Source: GCA-001856825 sp038729485
GTDB lineage: Archaea > Thermoplasmatota > Thermoplasmata > Thermoplasmatales > GCA-001856825
Direction: 5' to 3'
NCBI GenBank assembly: GCA_038729485.1
Contig: JAVYRX010000005.1
Span: 20,272 to 84,271, forward strand
Length of the DNA stretch: 64,000 nt
This document shows, piece by piece, positions 18,018 through 24,400 of the stretch (within the stretch, counting starts at the first letter, position 1; each line of letters starts with the position of its first letter). Below the pieces are notes generated by a model, which was not told where the DNA came from, did not search any database, and saw nothing but the letters and a program-made list of their open reading frames with translations. The position numbers and the translations under genes are program-made.

Positions 18018-18316
18018 TTTTTTCCACCCCTAAACTCATCTAAGGCAAATTTTGTTCCAACAACGTAACCTTTATTTTTTAGATATTGAGAAAACTGGTT
18101 TTGTTCGTCCTGGCCTAGTTCTACCTTTATGATTGGTATCTCACTTTCGTTGGCTTCTATCTTTTCGCATTTAGGAATAACATTAATGCAATTTGGGCAT
18201 ATCTGGTCCCTCGTGAGAAGGTACTTCATTCTTTTTGATCTCACGGGATTTGAGGCCTCCTCCTCCGTAAAGATATCGATTGCGTATCCGCATATTGGAC
18301 ATACAAGATAGATCAT
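18014..18316 (-). CDS. Small zinc-ribbon-like protein inside the dsr operon
   Basis: This 100-residue protein sits between dsrC and dsrA. Its ATG touches the dsrC stop (TAGATG) and its stop overlaps the dsrA start by 4 bases, so it must be co-translated. It has C6-x2-C9 (CPICG) and C40-x2-C43 (CPNC) plus C50, which reads as a zinc ribbon or rubredoxin-like metal site, followed by an acidic linker and a short helical tail (QNQFSQYLKNKGYVVG). It is not DsrD, which is a winged-helix protein without cysteines of this kind. I do not recognise the family. A role in DsrAB assembly, electron delivery or sulfur transfer is possible from position only. Confidence 0.85.
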   Translation of the reverse strand: MIYLVCPICGYAIDIFTEEEASNPVRSKRMKYLLTRDQICPNCINVIPKCEKIEANESEIPIIKVELGQDEQNQFSQYLKNKGYVVGTKFALDEFRGGKK

Positions 18317-18667
18317 CTACACACACCCCGTAGGTTTAGGAGCCCCAGCCATCCTACAGGCTCCCTTTGCAGGGCCCGTTGGGAATAGCTGGTATATGGT
18401 CTTAAGATCAAATCCAGTACTTTTTGTAAGCATCCTAATCGGTGGGCAACTGTCGTAGGTTAGATAATATTCACGCAGATAATTTATGATCTTCCAGTGC
18501 TCGTCTGTGAGCGTTGAAATGCCCTCTTCTGCAGAAATCGCATTCACAAATTCTGGGCACCAGTCTGCTGGGTTTAAGATAAAACCATCCTCGTCAATTT
18601 GTATGTCCTTGTAAGACCCATCTTTCAGCTTAACTTTTACAACTTTATTGTTGCTTTGCTCGGCCAT
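18317..18667 (-). CDS. dsrC: DsrC, sulfur-carrying substrate protein of the sulfite reductase
   Basis: This 116-residue protein ends with GPAKGACRMAGAPKPTGCV. The two functional cysteines of true DsrC are present: C115, penultimate, and C104, eleven residues earlier. They carry the trisulfide made by DsrAB, which DsrMK is thought to reduce. The N-terminal half (DEDGFILNPADWCPEF) is typical. An open frame adds three codons, but the ATG at 18667 has AGGTG upstream and gives the usual start. A TATA-like aattaattt lies about 30 bases before the ATG. It is the first gene of the operon, ahead of the zinc-ribbon gene and dsrAB. Confidence 0.95.
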   Translation of the reverse strand: MAEQSNNKVVKVKLKDGSYKDIQIDEDGFILNPADWCPEFVNAISAEEGISTLTDEHWKIINYLREYYLTYDSCPPIRMLTKSTGFDLKTIYQLFPTGPAKGACRMAGAPKPTGCV

Positions 18668-18676
18668 AAATAGCAC

Positions 18677-18702
18677 CTAGCTTAGCATAGTAAAATTAAT
18701 TA
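18677..18702 (-). promoter_or_regulatory. Probable dsrC operon promoter
   Basis: Reading toward dsrC, a TATA-like aattaatttta at about 18692-18702 lies roughly 30 bases before the ATG at 18667. Between them, on the plus strand, is CTAGCTTAGC (18677-18686). A 9-of-10 match, CTAGCTTGGC, occurs at 20649-20658, about 25-30 bases after the TATA box of the aprB operon. A shared operator is possible but rests on two occurrences only. Confidence 0.4.
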
Positions 18703-19148
18703 TCAATTGGACACCTTACAGATTAGGTAAAATACGACAGAATTGGCTTTAATCGCGTTGACGGTTGCGGCCTGGTCTAAAAAATTATATTCTATCTCAG
18801 CTGAAGCTTAAAAGTAATTACGCAGCCTTATTTTGTTTAACAGAGTATAATCCTTAAGAGATTATCAAAGTGTTCAAAGGATCTGAATAGGCTGCAGAAT
18901 GATATTATTAAATACGAGACGTGGATAGTTCGCAACCGGATTATTAGAACGTTAAACAGTATTCTCACGACTGTAATTCTAGGCACATCGTAGCTTATTG
19001 ATGTGACAGATCTAATTACTGCGTTAATAACCAGATGCGATGAAACGTAGACCGATTGATTTCGTATACAAATTAAACAAATGGTTATAATTTATAGCAA
19101 ATCTTCTGGATTGAACTCTAAAAACAAGCACAATTTTATTTTTCTCTG

Positions 19149-19168
19149 AATCCAGATTACTCTGGATT
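19149..19168. repeat. Perfect 8-bp hairpin with TTAC loop
   Basis: AATCCAGA and TCTGGATT form a perfect inverted repeat around a 4-base TTAC loop. It is followed by T-rich sequence and by CTAGCTAG at about 19174. It could be an operator or a stem in a transcript crossing the intergenic region. Confidence 0.5.
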
Positions 19169-19297
19169 TTCAGTCTAGCTAGTTTTACTTTTTTCAATAT
19201 GAAGAAATCAATGAATGAATAGATCTAAATTTCATAAAGAATCCAAGTGGATCAATTTCATAAATTTTATAGAATGGGCCTTGAATTATGTGGGGCT

Positions 19298-19358
19298 GTA
19301 CCAAACCTTGGCGGTACTTAAGCATTGGGCTATTATGCTTATTTCCCGAATGCTTAAG
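19298..19358. promoter_or_regulatory. Tandem inverted repeats upstream of the dsrE-like gene
   Basis: First, GTACC (19298) and GGTAC (ending 19317) flank an inner CCAA/TTGG. Second, CTTAAGCATTGGG (19317-19329) pairs with CCCGAATGCTTAAG (19345-19358), ten perfect base pairs plus a GGG/CCC pair around a 15-base loop. The second repeat ends 36 bases before the ATG at 19395. If transcription starts after the TATA-like cataaattttatag at 19259-19272, both are stems in the 5' leader. If it starts near the ATG, using the weak gattaaac box near 19366, they are operator-like sites. Confidence 0.6.
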
Positions 19359-19394
19359 GGAGTGGATTAAACTCTTAGATCAACATTTTAAACC

Positions 19395-19769
19395 ATGAGC
19401 CAAGGAGAGATCTCAAAGAACAAGAAGATAGCATTTTTTTCCATGGTTCCTCCAAGTGACAATGCAAGACTAGAAACAATGTTGGGCTATGCTAACGCAG
19501 CTGCGTTAATGGACTATGAAACTTTGATTTTCTTCTATCTAGATGGAGCCATAATAGGAAAGAAGCAGGTCTTTGAAAAATTGGATCAAAAAATTAGGGA
19601 CAGAGTTAAGGAATCCCTGGACAACGAAGTCATATTACGAATATGCTCACTTGCAGCCAAGACGTTCGGAATAGACAAGTCCAATTTAGTCCCAGGGTTT
19701 GAAATAGCGGGAATAGCGTTTTTCTTTGCCTACGCTGAGGATGCCGATATAGTTCTTTCTTGGAGTTAA
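19395..19769 (+). CDS. DsrE-family protein
   Basis: This 124-residue protein has the alpha/beta fold pattern of the DsrE/DsrF-like family (also called peroxiredoxin family COG2044 or COG2210). A single conserved-position cysteine, C83, sits in ILRICSLAAKTFGI, followed by a PGFEIAGIAFFFAYAEDADIV tail. Such proteins bind or pass sulfane sulfur or sit near sulfur enzymes. It is not part of a dsrEFH trio, the marker of sulfur oxidisers. The start is set by an in-frame stop (TAA) three to five bases upstream. It stands alone between the dsr and apr blocks and faces the HTH_10 regulator convergently. Confidence 0.8.
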   Translation: MSQGEISKNKKIAFFSMVPPSDNARLETMLGYANAAALMDYETLIFFYLDGAIIGKKQVFEKLDQKIRDRVKESLDNEVILRICSLAAKTFGIDKSNLVPGFEIAGIAFFFAYAEDADIVLSWS

Positions 19770-19804
19770 TAGAAGTACCAATTGAAGTGTTATCCCGGGT
19801 AATG

Positions 19805-20410
19805 TCACGACTCGTAAAGGTAGTTAGATACAGTTTTCTTTAATCCTCTTCTGAGCAGTTCTGAGAGAGAAGCGGGAGTAACGCCTAGGAAGTGAGAAAG
19901 CTCCGTCAATGATATCCTGCCTTCTATGTCAAAATAGCCTTTCCTAAGAGCTTCTTCCAATGCATATCTTTCCTTTTGGGTCAATTCCTGATGCATAAAT
20001 GGTGAAACGCTCATTATTGTATATTTCAATCCCGTGTTATCCAATTCCTTCTTGAAAAGCTTGAGATCCCCTCTTGAAGCAATTAGGAACCTGACTTGCA
20101 CATGATTTTTGCCTATTGAATGTGTTCCGATAGGGTTTATGAAGTGGATTTTTGAGACCAAGCTGCAAACAGAGCAGCTAGGACTTTCTATCCAGAATGC
20201 TCCATTTCCGACCCTGCGGAGCTTGAGGTTTTTTAATCTGGAAACATCTATGGGGTCGCATGAGTCCGTCGGCTTAACTCTATGAAGCGTATAGTCAGGT
20301 CTCATGAGAAGCCTAACTATAGTGCAATTGACGTCGGCCAAGGCATTTGTAACTATGCAGTCTTCCCTTTCAATTTCGACAACTACTTCCAGGGCAGTTT
20401 TGGCTGTCAT
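19805..20410 (-). CDS. Cysteine-rich HTH_10 (Bat-type) transcription regulator
   Basis: This 201-residue protein ends in an HTH_10 domain (bacterio-opsin activator type) at about residues 143-195: LTQKERYALEEAL, GYFDIEGRISLTELSHFLGV and SELLRRGLKK. The N-terminal 120 residues form an uncharacterised sensor-like domain with five cysteines, C18, C29, C51, C79 and C82, the last two as CSVC. Cysteines could sense redox state, a metal or a reactive sulfur species. It lies between the dsr and apr-qmo blocks, which makes it the obvious candidate regulator of both. That is inferred from location. A GTGAT element precedes the ATG. Confidence 0.88.
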   Translation of the reverse strand: MTAKTALEVVVEIEREDCIVTNALADVNCTIVRLLMRPDYTLHRVKPTDSCDPIDVSRLKNLKLRRVGNGAFWIESPSCSVCSLVSKIHFINPIGTHSIGKNHVQVRFLIASRGDLKLFKKELDNTGLKYTIMSVSPFMHQELTQKERYALEEALRKGYFDIEGRISLTELSHFLGVTPASLSELLRRGLKKTVSNYLYES

Positions 20411-20617
20411 ATCACTTTACTACCCCTATGTATATTCCATTCATAAACCTTTTAGCATGTAATGTGGCAGAATTAACTTACGAACTTCGGTCAATCAAAA
20501 TTCTTCATTCGAAATACAACCTCCAATAAATGTAGAGAATGAGAAAAATATGTCACATCACGCTTCTATAATTGGCAATTTTTAGAGCAGCAAGCCTTAC
20601 GGATAAAGGTATAGTCT

Positions 20618-20625
20618 TTTATAAT
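20618..20625 (+). promoter_or_regulatory. TATA box of the aprBA-qmoABC operon
   Basis: TTTATAAT fits the archaeal TATA consensus and lies about 25 bases before the start of the stem-loop at 20643. A start of transcription near 20645-20648 is expected, giving a leader of about 70 bases. Confidence 0.5.
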
Positions 20626-20642
20626 TTTCGTAAATTTAACCT

Positions 20643-20701
20643 TATAGACTAGCTTGGCCGTGCGTAAATCAACGCATGCCAATAGAAGAGGCTAGACTAT
20701 A
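20643..20701 (+). promoter_or_regulatory. Nested stem-loop in the aprB leader
   Basis: The outer arms TATAGACTAGC (20643-20653) and GCTAGACTATA (20691-20701) pair at 10 of 11 positions. An inner hairpin pairs TTGGCCGTGCGT (20654-20665) with ACGCATGCCAA (20672-20682) with one bulge and one G-U, around an AAATCA loop. The right outer arm runs directly into the Shine-Dalgarno AGGAG (20701-20705) of aprB, so the fold could control translation. The nested palindrome could equally be a DNA operator at the transcription start. Confidence 0.65.
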
Positions 20702-20717
20702 GGAGTTGTAGATAATA

Positions 20718-21170
20718 ATGCCGACTTATGTAAACCCAGAGAAATGTGATGGTTGTAAAGCGCTAGCTAGAACTGCCTGTCAGTACATATGTCCAAACGA
20801 CCTGATGCTGCTGGACATGACGAAAATGAAGGCATATAATCAGGAGCCAGATATGTGCTGGGAGTGCTTTTCATGTATAAAGACATGCCCAAAGGATGCA
20901 ATTGAGGCAAGGGGATATGCGGATTTTGTCCCCCTTGGAGCAAAGGTTACACCTAAAAGAGGGACCGACTCAATTTTGTGGACCGTTAGGTTCAGAAACG
21001 GGAAGATCCTGAGATTCAAGTTTCCAATTAGGTCAACACCTTGGGATTCTATTGATCCATTTCAGGGTTTTGAATCTCCCACTTTGAACATGCTAAAAGG
21101 TCCCGAATTAGCGGGTGGCCATGAATGCAAAGATCCCCAAAAGATCACGCTAAAGAAAAAGGGAGCCTAA
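20718..21170 (+). CDS. aprB: AprB, adenylylsulfate reductase beta subunit
   Basis: This 150-residue protein carries two 4Fe-4S clusters that pass electrons to the FAD of AprA. The unusual first cluster motif CDGCKALARTACQYICP and the second, CWECFSCIKTCP, match AprB exactly. The C-terminal part includes the RFKFPIRSTPWDSI segment that wraps around AprA. Length is typical. The ATG follows AGGAG, and it is the first gene of the apr-qmo operon behind a stem-loop leader. Confidence 0.97.
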   Translation: MPTYVNPEKCDGCKALARTACQYICPNDLMLLDMTKMKAYNQEPDMCWECFSCIKTCPKDAIEARGYADFVPLGAKVTPKRGTDSILWTVRFRNGKILRFKFPIRSTPWDSIDPFQGFESPTLNMLKGPELAGGHECKDPQKITLKKKGA

Positions 21171-21184
21171 GGGGTGAAAAATAT

Positions 21185-23125
21185 ATGGCTGTTGAATCTT
21201 ATAAGAAAATTGAAACCTATAAGGCATCCGATGTTCAGACAAAGGTAGTCGAGACTGATGTCTTGATAATAGGGGGAGGGATGTCAGGCTGCGGAGCGGC
21301 TTATGAAGCAGCTTACTGGGCTAAGGCAGCGGGAAAGAACGTAACTCTTGTCGAGAAGGCCGCCATAGAAAGAAGTGGGGCAGTCGCCCATGGCCTCTCT
21401 GCAATAAATTGTTATCTTGGACTGTCAGGAAGGTCACAATTTACAAATAATAAACCAATAACGCTTGAAGAATTCGCCAGATACGTAACCCTTGATATGA
21501 TGGGAGTCTCAAGAGAAGACCTTGTTGTAGACTATGCGAGAAACGTGGATGATTCTGTTCATCTCTTTGAGAAATGGGGCCTCCCGATATGGAAGGATGA
21601 GAACGGAAAATATGTCAGAGAGGGAAGATGGCAGATAATGATCAACGGGGAATCGTACAAGCCTATAGTGGCAGAGGCAGCCAAGAAAGCAATAGGTGAA
21701 GCGAACATATACGAGAGGGTCTACATAACGCATCTCCTATTGGATAAGGATGACAGGAGCAAGGTTGCTGGTGCGGTGGGATTCAGCGTGAGGGATCCGA
21801 TATTCTACGTCTTTAAGGCTAAGGCCGTTATCATTGCCACAGGGGGAGCTACCGGCCTGTTTAGACCTAAGAGCACCGGTGAGGGAATGGGAAGAATATG
21901 GTACGCTGTTTTCAATACCGGCTCAGGTTACGCAATGGCAATAGAGGCAGGTGCACACACTACTCAGATGGAACACAGATTCATACCGACTAGATTCAAG
22001 GATGGTTACGGACCAGTTGGAGCATGGTTCCTCCTATTCAAGAGCAGGGCTACGAACGCGTATGGAATGGATTACACAGAAAATACAGCTGCAATAGAAA
22101 AATACAAGCCCTACGCCAACGCATCACCTGTACCTACGCCGCTTAGGAATCATCAGATGATTGAAGAGATGGTTCAGGGGCGCGGCCCAATATACATGAG
22201 AACTGAAGAAGCCCTCCAGAAGCTTTCAGCAGGTGACCCAAAGAATACTAAAAAGTTGCTCGAAGATGCATGGGAGGATTTCCTAGATATGACAATAGAT
22301 CAGGCACTCCTTTGGGCAGCCACCAATACGGAGCCAGAAAATGCACCTTCTGAGATTGTTGCTGCGGAGCCATACCTGATGGGTTCGCACTCTGGATGTG
22401 CAGGCCTATGGGTGTGCGGTCCTGAAGATTTAATGCCAGATGAATACAAGAAATTGTTTCCCCTTTCGTATAACAGGATGACAACCCTAAAGGGGTTGTT
22501 TGCAATAGGCGACAACGCAGGTGCGAGCCCTCATAAATTCTCTAGCGGTTCATTTACTGAAGGAAGAATAGCGGGAAAGGAGGCAATAAGGTACGCAGTT
22601 GAACAGGGCGATGCAACAGTTGACGACTCTAAGATAGAAGAGCTGAAGAAGAAAATATTCAAACCGATGGAAACGTACGATCAATTCAAAAATGCTACGA
22701 CCGCTGAGGAGGTTAATCCAAACTACCTATTTCCTAAGCAGACATTATGGAGGCTCCAGAAACTCATGGACGAATATGCAGGCGGCCCTTCTACCTGGTT
22801 CAGGACAAATGACCACATGCTCAATGAGGGTCTTAAGAAATTGCGCCTTCTGAGGGAGGACATGGATAAGGTTGCAGCAAGAAACCTGCATGAGCTGATG
22901 CGAGCGTGGGAAATGAACCACAGGATAACCGTTGCTGAGGCACACATGGAGCACCTTAGATTCAGAAAAGAAACTAGATGGCCCGGGTATTACTATAGGA
23001 CGGACTATCCGGAAATAAACGACAATGAATGGAAATGTTTCACCGTGGGGAGGAAGAATCCTGCAACAGGAAACTGGGACATTCAAAAGGTGCCTTTCAT
23101 TCAGGTGGCAGATTACACAATCTGA
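21185..23125 (+). CDS. aprA: AprA, adenylylsulfate reductase alpha subunit
   Basis: This 646-residue FAD protein interconverts adenosine 5'-phosphosulfate and sulfite plus AMP. The dinucleotide site VLIIGGGMSGCGAAYEA is near residue 26. The substrate region includes MEHRFIPTRFKDGYGP, with the arginine expected to bind APS, and GSHSGCAGLWV with the active-site histidine. GLFAIGDNAGASPHKFSSGS closes the FAD domain. The frame is open 20 codons upstream inside aprB, but the ATG at 21185, eight bases after GGGGTG, gives the real start. Direction of catalysis is not set by the sequence. Confidence 0.97.
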   Translation: MAVESYKKIETYKASDVQTKVVETDVLIIGGGMSGCGAAYEAAYWAKAAGKNVTLVEKAAIERSGAVAHGLSAINCYLGLSGRSQFTNNKPITLEEFARYVTLDMMGVSREDLVVDYARNVDDSVHLFEKWGLPIWKDENGKYVREGRWQIMINGESYKPIVAEAAKKAIGEANIYERVYITHLLLDKDDRSKVAGAVGFSVRDPIFYVFKAKAVIIATGGATGLFRPKSTGEGMGRIWYAVFNTGSGYAMAIEAGAHTTQMEHRFIPTRFKDGYGPVGAWFLLFKSRATNAYGMDYTENTAAIEKYKPYANASPVPTPLRNHQMIEEMVQGRGPIYMRTEEALQKLSAGDPKNTKKLLEDAWEDFLDMTIDQALLWAATNTEPENAPSEIVAAEPYLMGSHSGCAGLWVCGPEDLMPDEYKKLFPLSYNRMTTLKGLFAIGDNAGASPHKFSSGSFTEGRIAGKEAIRYAVEQGDATVDDSKIEELKKKIFKPMETYDQFKNATTAEEVNPNYLFPKQTLWRLQKLMDEYAGGPSTWFRTNDHMLNEGLKKLRLLREDMDKVAARNLHELMRAWEMNHRITVAEAHMEHLRFRKETRWPGYYYRTDYPEINDNEWKCFTVGRKNPATGNWDIQKVPFIQVADYTI

Positions 23126-23152
23126 ATTTTCCTTTTTATCCGGTGACACCTA

Positions 23153-24400
23153 TTGAACGTGGATCTCCTGGTCATAGGGGCTGGGCCTTCCGGAATAACC
23201 GCCTCCCTTGAAGCTGCTGAATTGGGCTTAACAGTAGCCTTGGCGGAAAGAAACCCGTACATAGGAGGCCGGGTAGTCCAGTTTTTCAAATATTTTCCAA
23301 AGCTGTGCCCGCCACAGTGTGGTCTTGAGATATTCACTAAGAGAATGAAGGCTTTAGGCAACATAAAGCTCTTAACAAATGCATCCGTGAAGAGCATCGT
23401 AAGGGATGGAGAATATTTAGATGCTAGAGTTCTGGTTCATCCAAGATTTGTCAACGATAGATGTACGGCGTGTGGAAAGTGCGTTGATGTGTGTCCAGTA
23501 ACGAGACCCGATAGCTTCAATCTTTCGTTGGGAAACACGAAAGCCATATACCTCCCAAATTCCTATGCATACCCGTTCATTTATTCTATAGACGATAAAT
23601 ACTGCAAGGGAAAGGAATGTTCAAAGTGCGTCGAGGCCTGTCCGTATGATGCCATTGACCTTGACGAAAGGGAAGAGGCAATAAAAATTGTATCTAAGTC
23701 CGTAGTTATAGCGACCGGTTGGGAACCATATGATGCAACAAAAATTTATGGTCTAGGGTTTGGAAAGTATCGTAACGTCATTACAAATTTAATGCTGGAA
23801 AGGATGGCGTCTCCTAATGGCCCAACCAGAGGGAAGATTGTTAGGTTGTCTGACGGAAAAGAGCCTAAGAGAATTGCGTTCGTTCAGTGTGCTGGGTCTA
23901 GGGACGAGAATAATCTTCCTTACTGTTCCCAGATATGCTGTTTAGCTTCTATGAAGGAAGCGCAGTATATTCGTAGCCAGTGTAAAGAGTCTGAAGTGGA
24001 AATATTCTACATAGACCTTAGAGCATATGGTCTTAATGAAAATTTCCTGAGAAAGATCGTATCTGACAATTCCATTAAATTGACTAGAGGCAAGGTAACC
24101 AGGATAGCTGAAAATGAAACAGAAAACCTCCTAGTTAGAGCAGAAGACACTATTACTGGTAAGAAAATAACCGAGGAATTTGATCTTGTCGTTCTAGCGA
24201 CCGGTATGGAGCCGACAGCCAAAAAAGAAGGCATAGAAGGCGTTAGCTATGACGAGTGGGGGTTTGTCGTAGATCAAGATGGAATATTCGGTTCGGGTGT
24301 AGCGGGGAGGCCAATGGACGTCAAGCAGTCTAATGAAATGGCTACTGGAGTCGTATTAAAAGCCTTGCAGAAGGTCGCTGAGGTAAGGGGTAAGAAATGA
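23153..24400 (+). CDS. qmoA: QmoA, HdrA-like flavoprotein of the Qmo complex
   Basis: This 415-residue subunit of the quinone-interacting membrane-bound oxidoreductase links the menaquinone pool to APS reductase. It begins with an FAD dinucleotide fold (LLVIGAGPSGITASLEAAEL) and has the HdrA-like CPPQCGLEIF segment. Two cysteine sets lie at RCTACGKCVDVCPV near residue 103 and KECSKCVEACPYDA near 160. A CAGSRDENNLPYCSQICC stretch near residue 250 is shared with HdrA. The TTG at 23153 is preferred because GGTGA lies seven bases upstream. A GTG two codons later is an alternative. Confidence 0.95.
   Translation: MNVDLLVIGAGPSGITASLEAAELGLTVALAERNPYIGGRVVQFFKYFPKLCPPQCGLEIFTKRMKALGNIKLLTNASVKSIVRDGEYLDARVLVHPRFVNDRCTACGKCVDVCPVTRPDSFNLSLGNTKAIYLPNSYAYPFIYSIDDKYCKGKECSKCVEACPYDAIDLDEREEAIKIVSKSVVIATGWEPYDATKIYGLGFGKYRNVITNLMLERMASPNGPTRGKIVRLSDGKEPKRIAFVQCAGSRDENNLPYCSQICCLASMKEAQYIRSQCKESEVEIFYIDLRAYGLNENFLRKIVSDNSIKLTRGKVTRIAENETENLLVRAEDTITGKKITEEFDLVVLATGMEPTAKKEGIEGVSYDEWGFVVDQDGIFGSGVAGRPMDVKQSNEMATGVVLKALQKVAEVRGKK

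Larger units (their letters stand above)
18668..19394. other. 727-base intergenic region between dsrC and the dsrE-like gene
   Basis: No open reading frame of note and no tRNA-like structure is seen. The left end holds the dsrC promoter. The right third holds a short perfect hairpin (19149-19168), a GTACC/GGTAC repeat (19298-19317) and a longer inverted repeat (19317-19358). The middle (about 18720-19140) is AT-rich with no clear structure. This is unusually long for a window where most gaps are below 150 bases, so regulation or an unannotated RNA is plausible. Confidence 0.6.
20411..20717. other. 307-base divergent intergenic region, regulator/aprB
   Basis: The left part carries the promoter of the HTH_10 gene (TATA-like sequence around 20427-20437 on the minus strand). 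The right part carries the aprB TATA box and stem-loop leader. I see no coding potential in between. Confidence 0.6.

Noticed and set aside
18014..18316. Calling the small dsr-operon protein DsrD
   Set aside because: DsrD is a winged-helix protein without paired CxxC motifs; position alone is not enough.
18677..19394. Possible CRISPR or insertion-sequence remnant in the dsrC/dsrE-like gap
   Set aside because: No regularly spaced repeats, no transposase fragments and no target-site duplication are visible.
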